Shown piece by piece: positions 56,018 through 63,369 of a stretch of DNA of 63,543 bases (within the stretch, counting starts at the first letter, position 1; the number at the start of each line of letters is the position of its first letter). The translations under genes and the position numbers were made by a program. Source of the DNA: a virus. The notes below the pieces were generated by a model. The model ran no database searches. It had not been told where the DNA came from and was given only the letters and a program-made list of their open reading frames with translations. The stretch lies in the IMG/VR virus record IMGVR_UViG_3300043331_000481, positions 1 through 63,543 of that record; one strand, written 5' to 3'.

Positions 56018-56597
56018 ACCCCACAAGCGCCACCCCGGCTACGAGACAGATCCGCCACCGCGCAAGGTGATGGGCGTCGAGATTCGGCAGAAGCCGGACG
56101 ACCTCGCCCCGACCAGCATCTCGCCGAGCGGCCTGCTCGGCTGGGCAGCGCGCCATGGCCGGACGTGGAGCCCGATCGGGGTGGCGCTGATGTTCGCTCT
56201 CATCCTGGCGAGCGTCATCGGTGGGGCCACGTACTTCCTAGGCAGCGATGCGGGGAAGGCGCTGATTGCTGCGTTGCAGGCGAACACCGAGGCCGTGAAG
56301 CGACTGGAGTCGAAGGTCGAAGGACTGGAGGCAAAGGCCGACGAAGCGCTCGCCGGCAACAAGGCGATCCGTGAGCAGCTTCGAATGAACGGAAGCAGCG
56401 ACGCGACCATGCGGCTCGGGCGCCTCGAAAACAACGACCGCATTACCGGCCAGTTCCTCGTCGAGCTGAACGGCGCCCGCCCCAACACGAGCTTCCCCCG
56501 CTCGCTCAAAGACGACTGGACGCGCCCGCCGGACGCGCCTCTGCCAGTGCTCCCGCTGCTCAAGACCGACCAGCAGTGGGCGCTCAAGCCTGAGTAG
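56010..56597 (+). CDS. Single-pass membrane protein with coiled coil
   Basis: This 195-residue protein starts MTEPHKRHPGYETDPPPRKV. One clear membrane helix lies at about residues 50-72 (PIGVALMFALILASVIGGAT), followed by a periplasmic coiled coil (residues 80-125; ANTEAVKRLESKVEGLEAKA). This layout resembles an i-spanin, though the protein is longer than usual. It overlaps the tiny membrane peptide gene by 8 bases. Confidence 0.65.
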   Translation: MTEPHKRHPGYETDPPPRKVMGVEIRQKPDDLAPTSISPSGLLGWAARHGRTWSPIGVALMFALILASVIGGATYFLGSDAGKALIAALQANTEAVKRLESKVEGLEAKADEALAGNKAIREQLRMNGSSDATMRLGRLENNDRITGQFLVELNGARPNTSFPRSLKDDWTRPPDAPLPVLPLLKTDQQWALKPE

Positions 56598-56603
56598 CAC
56601 GCA

Positions 56604-57164
56604 ATGTTCCAAATCCTCGTCAACGCAACAAATGGCCAGATCGCACACGTAGCATCGGACGGACATGTCTGGGGCTTGCGTGAGCGCTGGCCTCTATTCG
56701 TAGTGCTGCGAGTCGAAAAGGCTCCGGACCTCGAAGCTGCGCGTAACGAGCAAGGGCGTGTGTACGCGGATCTCGAAGCGCTCACAGATGAGCAGATCGC
56801 CGTCCTCTCTATTGAAGACGCGGTAACGGTCGAAGACATTAAGCTTTCTGGCGTCCCTATTACCGCCCGTCGGCTGGAAACCGCCACGGAAGGGCGAGAG
56901 ACGGAGCGGCAGCTATTCGAGACTTTTTGCGTTGCGCGCGACGCACTTTCGGATGAGCGCGCCCGGCCGGACAGATTCGAGAATGCCGGGCTGAAATCTC
57001 AAGCCGCGCAGCTGCGCGCGGCGCAAGTGCAGACTCTTCAGATCCTGGAAGAAGCGGCTCGCGTAACGCACGAAGCGCTGAGCGCAGAGTCAGATCGCGT
57101 GAAAGAACAAGCCGGCCCGATCGTCGCAACCATCAAGCAGCAATCGGTGCAGCGTGGCCGCTAG
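56604..57164 (+). CDS. Hypothetical virion-region protein
   Basis: This 186-residue protein starts MFQILVNATNGQIAHVASDG. The N-terminal 40 residues are beta-like, the rest a long charged helix (QAAQLRAAQVQTLQILEEAA). It overlaps the next gene by 11 bases. No family is recognised; a fiber-attachment role is possible from place. Confidence 0.65.
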   Translation: MFQILVNATNGQIAHVASDGHVWGLRERWPLFVVLRVEKAPDLEAARNEQGRVYADLEALTDEQIAVLSIEDAVTVEDIKLSGVPITARRLETATEGRETERQLFETFCVARDALSDERARPDRFENAGLKSQAAQLRAAQVQTLQILEEAARVTHEALSAESDRVKEQAGPIVATIKQQSVQRGR

Positions 57165-58176
57165 ATTTGCGGCTGTAAACCCCAGCGGCGGCGAGGACTA
57201 CACCTCGTTTTCGGCGGCAGAGTCTGGCGAGCAGACGATCGGTTCCAACCTAGTATCGGCCGGCGATACCTTGGAATTGCAGGCGCGGGGCGATTGGAGC
57301 GCGGCCGCAGATACAACCGCATGCACTGTAAACGGCTTCACGACCGGTGCGAGCAACTGGATCAAGATCTCGACCGACAGCGCCAACCGCTGGAACGGCG
57401 GCGCGTGGGATGCAACGAAGGCGCGGGTAATTCCAGCCTCGGCCACGCCGTTCATCATCAGTGATGATTTTGTCACCATCGAAGGGCTGCAACTGGAAAG
57501 CACCACGGTCGCGTGTGTGCGCTCCAACAATGCCAGCACGTTCGTAGACAACTGCCATTGCCGCGGCCGCATCGGAATCGAGACCAATAACGCGGCATCC
57601 ACCATCCGCGTGAGAAACGTGCTGCTGACTGACAGCGGCGCGAACTCCATGCGGCGCGGGCTGAACGCTGCCACTAGCGGGTCAAGCATCCGCGGGCACG
57701 CCGTCACCTACACAGGCACGGCAAGCAGCAGCACGGACCCTGGCTACTTCGCAGGCACCGGCGCGACGCTCACCACGAACAACTGCCTGTTCAACGATAC
57801 CGCTGGTTCCCCTGTTGGATGGGGCGGCGCCGGCACGCATGCCGGAGACTACAATGCAAGCACAGATGCTACCGCGACCGGCGCAAACAGCATCGACAAT
57901 GCGTCGTTCACATTCGTCAACGCTGGCGCTGGCGACTTCCGGATCGATGCAAGCGATACGAGTGGCGCGATCGGTGGTGGCGCCGACCTCAGCGCGGACG
58001 CAAACCTGCCTGTCACGCTCGACGCGGGTGGCCAGACCCGGCCGAGCGCACCCACGATCGGCATGTGGGAGGCGGACCCGGTGGTTGCCGGCGGCGGCTC
58101 GCCTCCAATCGCCAGCTTCCCGAGCCAACGGCTCGCCCGCAACGTTTTCCCGCGACGCATGAGGCGCGCGGCGTAG
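57154..58176 (+). CDS. Second beta-helix appendage protein
   Basis: This 340-residue protein starts at GTG 57154. It shows parallel beta-helix-like rungs (FVTIEGLQLESTTVACVRSN, FVDNCHCRGRIGIETNN, STIRVRNVLLTDSGAN) and an Asn/Thr-rich turn pattern. The C-terminal tail is basic (RLARNVFPRRMRRAA). It is probably a short spike or fiber. Confidence 0.7.
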   Translation: MAARFAAVNPSGGEDYTSFSAAESGEQTIGSNLVSAGDTLELQARGDWSAAADTTACTVNGFTTGASNWIKISTDSANRWNGGAWDATKARVIPASATPFIISDDFVTIEGLQLESTTVACVRSNNASTFVDNCHCRGRIGIETNNAASTIRVRNVLLTDSGANSMRRGLNAATSGSSIRGHAVTYTGTASSSTDPGYFAGTGATLTTNNCLFNDTAGSPVGWGGAGTHAGDYNASTDATATGANSIDNASFTFVNAGAGDFRIDASDTSGAIGGGADLSADANLPVTLDAGGQTRPSAPTIGMWEADPVVAGGGSPPIASFPSQRLARNVFPRRMRRAA

Positions 58177-58194
58177 TCAGGAGCAAGAAAACCG

Positions 58195-58581
58195 ATGCAA
58201 GTTTCAACCGAATACCGCCAGGCAGCTACTGCCGCCGGCGTTGCTCTCGTCAACGGCGGCACGCTCCGCCTGCGCAACGGCACCACCACGCTGTGCGACA
58301 TCACACTGGAGTCCACCGCGTTCGACGTTTCGTCCGGCGTGGCCACAGCTCGCGGCGCCGATGGCACGAACCCGATCGGCAGCGGAAACCCGCTCACTGG
58401 CACCGGGGCCGCGGCAGCCGGATCCGGCACCGCCATCGACAACTACCAAGTGCTGACGAGCGGCGCTGCTGTCCGCTGGTCTGGTGATGCCGACGAGCTG
58501 GACCTCGACAACTACAGCATTGCCGACGGGCAGACGATCAACATCACGTCCTGGACGCACACCATCCCGGCGGGCTCGTAA
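58195..58581 (+). CDS. Beta-rich appendage protein
   Basis: This 128-residue protein starts MQVSTEYRQAATAAGVALVN and is rich in Gly, Thr, Ala and Ser (TLRLRNGTTTLCDITLES, WSGDADELDLDNYSI). It shares a one-base overlap with the next gene. Short-fiber or tip protein is inferred from composition. Confidence 0.65.
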   Translation: MQVSTEYRQAATAAGVALVNGGTLRLRNGTTTLCDITLESTAFDVSSGVATARGADGTNPIGSGNPLTGTGAAAAGSGTAIDNYQVLTSGAAVRWSGDADELDLDNYSIADGQTINITSWTHTIPAGS

Positions 58582-59048
58582 TGTACGGCCGAGTCTACAA
58601 CGTGATCTGCGGAGCCGTCGCCATGACGGTCGAGCAGGACCTTTTCGAGATCGTGGCACCGTCCACTGGCAACGTGGTCATCCGTGCTCTCGAAATCTCT
58701 CAGGGCACCGAGGTCGGTGACGCCCAGGACGAGATGCTGCGCATGCGCATCATGACCGGCGCGACCACGAGCGGATCCGGCGGAAGCTCGGCGACACCAA
58801 TCCCGAAGGCCCTCGGCAACTCGGCCTTCGGCGGGACGGCGGAGATCAACAACACCACGCTGGCGCAGGACGGCACGATCGTCACCCACCGGGACATCTA
58901 CTTCCCGGTCCGCGCTGGCTACGTCTGGAACCCTGCCGAGGACTCTCGGCTCGTCATCCGCCCGAGCACCAGGCTGGTCGTGCGCCTGGCGGCACCGGGC
59001 GACTCGGTGACGTTCTCCGCCACGCTCGAGATCGAAGAACTGGGCTGA
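58581..59048 (+). CDS. Beta-rich hypothetical structural protein
   Basis: This 155-residue protein starts MYGRVYNVICGAVAMTVEQD. Regular strands (VVIRALEISQGTEV, RLVVRLAAPGDSVTFSATLE) suggest a jelly-roll-like fold. The layout resembles small trimeric appendage proteins. No family is recognised. Confidence 0.65.
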   Translation: MYGRVYNVICGAVAMTVEQDLFEIVAPSTGNVVIRALEISQGTEVGDAQDEMLRMRIMTGATTSGSGGSSATPIPKALGNSAFGGTAEINNTTLAQDGTIVTHRDIYFPVRAGYVWNPAEDSRLVIRPSTRLVVRLAAPGDSVTFSATLEIEELG

Positions 59049-59052
59049 CCGC

Positions 59053-59886
59053 ATGCCCTGGTTTCGTCCGCTTCGACGGGGGCGCTCGCTGCCCAGGCCG
59101 CAGCGGCTCGTGGCTCTCTGGTCAGCCCAGGCAGGGGCTCGCACTGGCGCGCTGGACGAGACCGCCGCGCAGGCAGAAGAGAGCCTCTCCGGCTCGCTCG
59201 TCATCACGGGCGGCATTGCGGAAACAGCGGCCCCGGCGACTGAGGACTTAGCCGGTTCGCCACGGCTGACCGGAGGGCTCGACGAGTCCGCGGCCCAGGC
59301 CTCGGAGGCTATCGTCGGTGGCGCCATCATCGGCGGCGTCCTCGGGGAATCAACCGACGCTCCGTCCGAGGACCTCTCCGGGGCAGCGCTGCTCGGCGGC
59401 GCGCTGGTCGAGTCATGCGCGGCAGCGACCGAGGCCCTGGATGGCGCCCTGCTGCTGACTGGCAGCCTGGCCGAGGAGGCCCAGCCGGCAACCGAGACGA
59501 TCTCGAATGAGCAGAACCTCACCGGCTCGCTCGATGAGGTCACGGACGCCGCGACCGAGTCCCAGGCCGGCGGCGTGGTCATCTCGGGCTCGGTCGGCGA
59601 GACAGCGCAGGCGGCCACCGAGGCAATCGCGGCACAGGCCATCCTGGGCGCCGCATTGGCAGAAGCCACATCGGCAGCGACCGACGTGCTCTCGGGCTCG
59701 CTCCTGCTCGCTGGCGTCCTGGATGAAGTTGCTGCCGCCGCGACCGAGGCGATCTCGGACGCAGGAGAGGCGCCGACCCCTGACCCCATCCCCCACCTCG
59801 TCGCCACCTGGACGCCCGGCCTGACCCTCCGAGCGACGCACACGCCCGGCCTCAGCCTCACCGCCACCTGGAGCTCGACCCAATGA
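59053..59886 (+). CDS. Protein of ten tandem 21-residue repeats
   Basis: This 277-residue protein starts MPWFRPLRRGRSLPRPQRLV. From residue 32 it is built of nine full and one partial 21-residue repeats (59146-59766) of pattern G-x-L-x-E-x-A-x-x-A-T-E-x-L-x-G-x-x-x-L-x, for example GALDETAAQAEESLSG. A C-terminal pair of short repeats follows (TWTPGLTLRATHTPGLSLTA). No known repeat family is recognised. Place suggests an appendage or virion protein. The copies differ enough to be old. Confidence 0.75.
   Translation: MPWFRPLRRGRSLPRPQRLVALWSAQAGARTGALDETAAQAEESLSGSLVITGGIAETAAPATEDLAGSPRLTGGLDESAAQASEAIVGGAIIGGVLGESTDAPSEDLSGAALLGGALVESCAAATEALDGALLLTGSLAEEAQPATETISNEQNLTGSLDEVTDAATESQAGGVVISGSVGETAQAATEAIAAQAILGAALAEATSAATDVLSGSLLLAGVLDEVAAAATEAISDAGEAPTPDPIPHLVATWTPGLTLRATHTPGLSLTATWSSTQ
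59146..59766 (+). repeat. Ten 63-bp coding repeats
   Basis: The unit is 63 bp, encoding 21 residues; the tenth copy is 18 residues. Protein identity between copies is moderate, and the invariant positions are Gly1, Glu5, Ala10 or Ala11 and Glu12 or Asp12. Confidence 0.75.
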
Positions 59887-60248
59887 CGACGCCTCGCGAC
59901 TTCTCGGTAGACCTCGGCTCCGGCCTCGACATGGGCACGTTCACGGTGCCTGCGGCAGCCGGGCTCACAGGCAGCAAGGCGCGCCTGCGCATCGGTAGAA
60001 AGGGGGCGGCCGCGCTGATCGAGCTATTCTCGGACGACCCGCCAGACGCGCCAGCGACCTTCTCCTGGACACTGGCGACGACCCAGGTGCGCATCGACCT
60101 GACCAAGGAAGTCTTGGCCGGCACGGGCGGCGCCGGAAGCTGGTACTACTGGGTCCACATCGTCACGAGCGATGACCAACCAATCGACGTGGACAACGCG
60201 GAGGGGATCCTGACGATCAACAGCATTGCGCTGGCAGCGGCCAGCTAA
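59883..60248 (+). CDS. Last rightward gene, beta-rich appendage protein
   Basis: This 121-residue protein starts MTTPRDFSVDLGSGLDMGTF. It resembles small beta-sandwich proteins found near tail fibers (SKARLRIGRKGAAALIELFS, GAGSWYYWVHIVTSDDQPID). Its start overlaps the repeat-protein stop. It is followed by the strong terminator at 60275. Confidence 0.65.
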   Translation: MTTPRDFSVDLGSGLDMGTFTVPAAAGLTGSKARLRIGRKGAAALIELFSDDPPDAPATFSWTLATTQVRIDLTKEVLAGTGGAGSWYYWVHIVTSDDQPIDVDNAEGILTINSIALAAAS

Positions 60249-60274
60249 CACCCTTCGAAATCCTCGAACAGTTC

Positions 60275-60303
60275 CCCCTCGGCCTTCGGGCTGAGGGGTT
60301 TTC
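60275..60303 (+). terminator. Rho-independent terminator of the rightward operon
   Basis: CCCCTCGGCC, loop TTCG and GGCTGAGGGG form a 10-bp stem with one G-U pair, followed by TTTTC. It lies 26 bp after the last rightward stop. On the other strand there is no T-run, so it serves the rightward transcript only. Confidence 0.9.
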
Positions 60304-60323
60304 GTCATTTCTGGGCACGTTGC

Positions 60324-60878
60324 TCACGTCGGCGGCTTGCCAATGCGGCCAGCGTCGATGGCCTCCTGGAGCCCAGCGTACTCGCCGGGCGTCTCGCCGA
60401 AGAACTTCACGCCCAGCGCCTTGGCGCGCTCCTTCATCTTCGCCGCCGGCACAGGCTGCACGTAGGCCAGCGTGTTCACGAGATCGCGCACGAGGTCGTG
60501 GAGCTTGTTGTCGCGGCTCACAGGGTAGCGAGGCAGCACATTTGCTGGCCTGGGTTTTGTCTGGCCTGGTGCCAGCGTGCCCGGCTTGATTCGCTTCATG
60601 CCGCCCATCATGTCTACCGGCTTTTTGGCCTGCTCGATCAGCTCCATAGCTCGCTCTGGGCCGACGAAAACGGAGATGGGCTGGTTGCTGCGACGTCGAT
60701 TGCACCGCTCACAAGCTGTCAGCAGATTTCCGGCGGCGTTTCCGCCGCCGTGTGACCTAGGCACCAAGTGGTCGAGCGTCAGCTGATTGTCTGGCTCCAG
60801 TACGTCTTCGTGCCTGCGGCAGTAGACGCACGTTCGATCATCGCGTCGATAGATGGCCTCGCGCTTGGAAATCAGCAT
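60324..60878 (-). CDS. HNH endonuclease
   Basis: This 184-residue protein has an HNH core: KREAIYRRDDRTCVYCRR, then LTLDHLVPRSHGGGNAAGNL and CERCNRRRSN. The His in LDH, Asn in GN-L and the two CxxC pairs fit an HNH with a structural zinc. The C-terminal 100 residues (KLHDLVRDLVNTLAYV) are not recognised. It ends the leftward operon. HNH proteins can assist terminase or act as free-standing nucleases, but this one is far from terL. Confidence 0.88.
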   Translation of the reverse strand: MLISKREAIYRRDDRTCVYCRRHEDVLEPDNQLTLDHLVPRSHGGGNAAGNLLTACERCNRRRSNQPISVFVGPERAMELIEQAKKPVDMMGGMKRIKPGTLAPGQTKPRPANVLPRYPVSRDNKLHDLVRDLVNTLAYVQPVPAAKMKERAKALGVKFFGETPGEYAGLQEAIDAGRIGKPPT

Positions 60879-61180
60879 TGCTCCCTCAACCGCTCAGCCC
60901 AGGCGCGGAGTTTGGCAACGTAGCTTGCAGCCTCAGCGTCTGACAGCGTGGAGTACCAGCGCGTCGTCCACTCGCTCTCAATGTCATCCGCCCTGCGTTC
61001 GCACTTCTCCGCCAGCAACCGCCGCCGCTGCTTGTCGACGTTGCGGGAGTGGCGTCGGGCGAGAGCGTAGTCGTCATCAAGGCAGTTGAGCATGCGCTCC
61101 AGCCCCTCCAAGATTGGCCCACGGCTCATCAGCACGGCCCTATCGACGAGCCCCATCGCGCTCGGGTCTTTCCTGGTCAC
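60872..61180 (-). CDS. Hypothetical helical early protein
   Basis: This 102-residue protein starts at GTG 61180. It is entirely helical and charged (LEGLERMLNCLDDDYALAR, RWYSTLSDAEAASYVAKLR). It overlaps both neighbours. No family is recognised. Confidence 0.65.
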   Translation of the reverse strand: MTRKDPSAMGLVDRAVLMSRGPILEGLERMLNCLDDDYALARRHSRNVDKQRRRLLAEKCERRADDIESEWTTRWYSTLSDAEAASYVAKLRAWAERLREQC

Positions 61181-61581
61181 GGCGCAATCCCCTCGTCCCA
61201 GTCGTAGGTCTCCGGGCCATCTTCACCGGCCTTCGCTTCAGCAACGAGTTGCTCGTACCCGTCGCCGGCCAGCACACGGACCATCTGATCGATGACCCAG
61301 GCCTTGTGGTGCTCACCGTCGATGCCACCGAAGCGAACGGCGAGTTCCAGGGCTTTCTCCTTCGCCGCCCTCCCCTCCCGCAGCTCGGCGTCGATGAGCG
61401 AGCGGAGGCGCAAGGTGTCGGCTCGCATGTCCGGGTCCAGTAGTCCGCAGAGCCAGCCGAGCACGTTCGCTGGTGAAGCGGCGTAGGTCGGATGCTTGGC
61501 GACCTTCGGCAGCCGCGATCGTGTGTACTCCGAGCACCCCGCCCACCATCGCGCCAGGAGCGGGTCTTTCCAGTCAGGCAT
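61177..61581 (-). CDS. Early protein related to the repeated small-protein family
   Basis: This 134-residue protein starts MPDWKDPLLARWWAGCSEYT. Its middle (TLRLRSLIDAELREGRAAKE followed by KALEL) looks related to the same region of the 61833-62141 product (DRLRTIILKRLDGAERMKAK then ALEL). It probably belongs to the same expanded family. The function is unknown. Confidence 0.7.
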   Translation of the reverse strand: MPDWKDPLLARWWAGCSEYTRSRLPKVAKHPTYAASPANVLGWLCGLLDPDMRADTLRLRSLIDAELREGRAAKEKALELAVRFGGIDGEHHKAWVIDQMVRVLAGDGYEQLVAEAKAGEDGPETYDWDEGIAP

Positions 61582-61840
61582 TCTCCCGCTCCATTTCTTC
61601 GCGCAGCCAGCGGAGGGCGAGGCGGAGGCCGGCGGCGTGCGGTTGGTCGGCCTTCAACGCGATCAGCAGCTCAAGCGTTTCGACTGGCCTTGACTCAACG
61701 CCAAGCGGGTCAAAAATGCGATCCAGCGCCCGGAGCAATCCGCCTCGCTCGCCCATCGTGAGCGCCTGCCATGGTCGATATGCTGCCGGTTCGATGGCCG
61801 CCTCGCACCTCTCTCGCCATCTTTTGAGCGCGTCAGCCAT
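61574..61840 (-). CDS. Early protein, paralog of the 62530-62811 product
   Basis: This 88-residue protein starts MADALKRWRERCEAAIEPAA and ends GLRLALRWLREEMERENA. The gene at 62530-62811 starts with the same RWRERC block and ends with GLRLALRWLREEVERGE, so the two are paralogs. The function is unknown. It overlaps both neighbours by 8 bases. Confidence 0.72.
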   Translation of the reverse strand: MADALKRWRERCEAAIEPAAYRPWQALTMGERGGLLRALDRIFDPLGVESRPVETLELLIALKADQPHAAGLRLALRWLREEMERENA

Positions 61841-62141
61841 CGAGGGTCTCCAGAATCTCCCTCGCGCACGCTTCCCACGCTCGGGCGCCTTCGTCATGCG
61901 GGAACGAGTCTCGCATGTTGGACAGCTCCAGCGCCTTCGCCTTCATGCGCTCCGCCCCGTCCAGGCGCTTGAGGATGATGGTGCGGAGGCGGTCGGCGTC
62001 ACGAGCGATGGCATCAGGTCGCGGCGTGATGTGCAGTAGGAGCAAGAGCGCCGTGATTGGGTCAACCTGGGTCAGGCCCAGTGCTTCCAGCGTCTCCTCG
62101 CTGCACCCGGGGAGCCAAGTTTGGATGATGGGGTTAGGCAT
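61833..62141 (-). CDS. Early protein, paralog of the gene across the window ends
   Basis: This 102-residue helical protein starts MPNPIIQTWLPGCSEE. Its first 60-odd residues are encoded by the 196-bp exact repeat and are identical to the gene that wraps from 94 to 63362. The C-terminal ends differ (MKAKALELSNMRD here, ARGIAEDLWARARDD there). The duplication must be recent or kept identical by gene conversion. Confidence 0.75.
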   Translation of the reverse strand: MPNPIIQTWLPGCSEETLEALGLTQVDPITALLLLLHITPRPDAIARDADRLRTIILKRLDGAERMKAKALELSNMRDSFPHDEGARAWEACAREILETLDG

Positions 62142-62145
62142 GGTC
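61950..62145. repeat. First copy of the 196-bp direct repeat
   Basis: These 196 bases are identical to 63446-63543 plus 1-98 read around the circle, in the same orientation and 1496 bp apart. They cover the start and first two thirds of two paralogous genes. Confidence 0.92.
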
Positions 62146-62367
62146 GGCCTTCATGAAGGCGCGGCACTTGTCGCGCTCTGAGCCGTCGCCAACGAAGAAG
62201 TCCCCGTAGGCCCAGACCTCCCAATCGTCGTCTTCGTAGTCGATGTCAGCATCGAGACCGTAGAACGTGCCAGCATAGACGATACCGCACATGCCTTCTC
62301 GCCGTTCGAGTGTTGCCTCAGCAGTAGCGGGTGACGGTGAAAGGGTGACGAATACTTGGATGTTCAT
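62134..62367 (-). CDS. Small acidic hypothetical protein
   Basis: This 77-residue protein starts MNIQVFVTLSPSPATAEATL; ATG 62367 overlaps the stop of the small membrane-protein gene. A strongly acidic stretch (DADIDYEDDDWEVWAYGD) gives it a DNA-mimic-like charge, which some anti-defence proteins share. This is only a compositional hint. Confidence 0.65.
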   Translation of the reverse strand: MNIQVFVTLSPSPATAEATLERREGMCGIVYAGTFYGLDADIDYEDDDWEVWAYGDFFVGDGSERDKCRAFMKADHA

Positions 62368-62540
62368 CGGGGTCGTCCTTTTCTCAGCAGTCCGATTGGC
62401 CAAACGAGCGGCCAAATCACAGCCTCAAGCCAGCAGTCAGGGTCAGTCGGCCAATCGCCGTACCCGGACCAAAACAGATGAGCGCCGATGCCGAACGCGT
62501 AGACATGGGACGCACACAAGATTGCGATCTCACTCGCCAC
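62364..62540 (-). CDS. Small membrane protein
   Basis: This 58-residue protein starts at GTG 62540 (VASEIAILCASHVYAFGIGA) and ends in a hydrophobic helix with a basic tail (EAVIWPLVWPIGLLRKGRPR). Two membrane segments are likely. Its start overlaps the previous gene by 11 bases and its stop overlaps the next ATG, which supports it. Confidence 0.55.
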   Translation of the reverse strand: MASEIAILCASHVYAFGIGAHLFWSGYGDWPTDPDCWLEAVIWPLVWPIGLLRKGRPR

Positions 62541-62811
62541 GCTCCACCTCCTCCCGAAGCCAGCGGAGGGCGAGACGGAGGCCGTGGCGCCGCCGGCCCT
62601 CTACGGTTGTGCCGTGCTTCTTGAGCGCAATGCCTAGTGCGGCGTCGATGCGTTCGATTGCCGCCATCGCGTCGGGTGCATTCCCAGCGGCTAGCATTGC
62701 TTGCCAGATTCCGTCCCTAGCGGCGGCCAGCTTCAAGCCAGCTTCAGGCAGGCCGTCGCCTGTGCTATTTGCTAGGCGGCACCTCTCCCGCCACCTATCG
62801 AGCGGGCTCAC
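62530..62811 (-). CDS. Early protein, paralog of the 61574-61840 product
   Basis: This 93-residue helical protein starts MSPLDRWRERCRLANSTGDG and ends GLRLALRWLREEVERGE, matching the ends of the 61574-61840 product. It overlaps both neighbours by a few bases. The function is unknown. Confidence 0.72.
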   Translation of the reverse strand: MSPLDRWRERCRLANSTGDGLPEAGLKLAAARDGIWQAMLAAGNAPDAMAAIERIDAALGIALKKHGTTVEGRRRHGLRLALRWLREEVERGE

Positions 62812-63149
62812 GGTCCCTCCGGAATGGGGCCGAGGTGGGGCGAGAGAATCGCCTGGACCTCAAAGTAGGTCAGCCAGCGCCCGTCTTTTCTGGTCAAGAT
62901 GCACTCGACGAACGCGGCTCGACAGTAGTACTTCCCATCCGCCAACTCCCCGCAATCCTCCACTTTCACCCACCGATGCACCAATGATGCGTCGATGAGA
63001 GCACCAAGCTCTGCCGTGGCGTCCTCGGTTGGGTAGTCGCAGTTCAGCCGCCAGAGCGCATCGGACGGCGTCCAGGCCGGCTTGAGCAGGTGCGCGTACC
63101 CCGGCCACTTCTCCGCCCACTGCTTCAGGATTGGGTGTAGGTCAGGCAT
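62808..63149 (-). CDS. Hypothetical early protein
   Basis: This 113-residue protein starts MPDLHPILKQWAEKWPGYAH; ATG 63149 overlaps the preceding stop by 8 bases. Its opening and AELGALIDASL segment hint at a distant relation to the 61177-61581 product. The C-terminal half is beta-rich (KYYCRAAFVECILTRKDGRW). No function is recognised. Confidence 0.68.
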   Translation of the reverse strand: MPDLHPILKQWAEKWPGYAHLLKPAWTPSDALWRLNCDYPTEDATAELGALIDASLVHRWVKVEDCGELADGKYYCRAAFVECILTRKDGRWLTYFEVQAILSPHLGPIPEGP

Positions 63150-63369
63150 CGGTTTTCTCCTGGGCTTCGTACTTGGCGAGTTCAACTTCCCAATAGGTCA
63201 TCTCGGTCGGCCACGTTCCGACGCACGCCTTCATGGCCGGCGACCAATCGCGGCGCACGATGACACCGCCGGCGCTGTCCAGCGCGAAAACACCGTTGCC
63301 GTAGCTCACGAACCGGATGCGACCATGTCGCTCGGTCTGCATCTCGGCGATGATGAGGTAGTCAGGCAT
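63142..63369 (-). CDS. Small hypothetical protein
   Basis: This 75-residue protein starts MPDYLIIAEMQTERHGRIRF. It is mostly beta (FVSYGNGVFALDSAGGVIVR) with a helical end. It overlaps the wrapped gene by 8 bases (ATGCCTGA), the same overlap type seen at 63142-63149. Confidence 0.68.
   Translation of the reverse strand: MPDYLIIAEMQTERHGRIRFVSYGNGVFALDSAGGVIVRRDWSPAMKACVGTWPTEMTYWEVELAKYEAQEKTDA

Noticed and set aside
59146-59766. CRISPR array
   Set aside because: The 63-bp units are coding repeats without identical repeats or distinct spacers.
60324-60878. HNH nuclease as part of the packaging complex
   Set aside because: Packaging HNH genes usually sit beside the terminase; this one ends the opposite operon, about 34 kb from terL.
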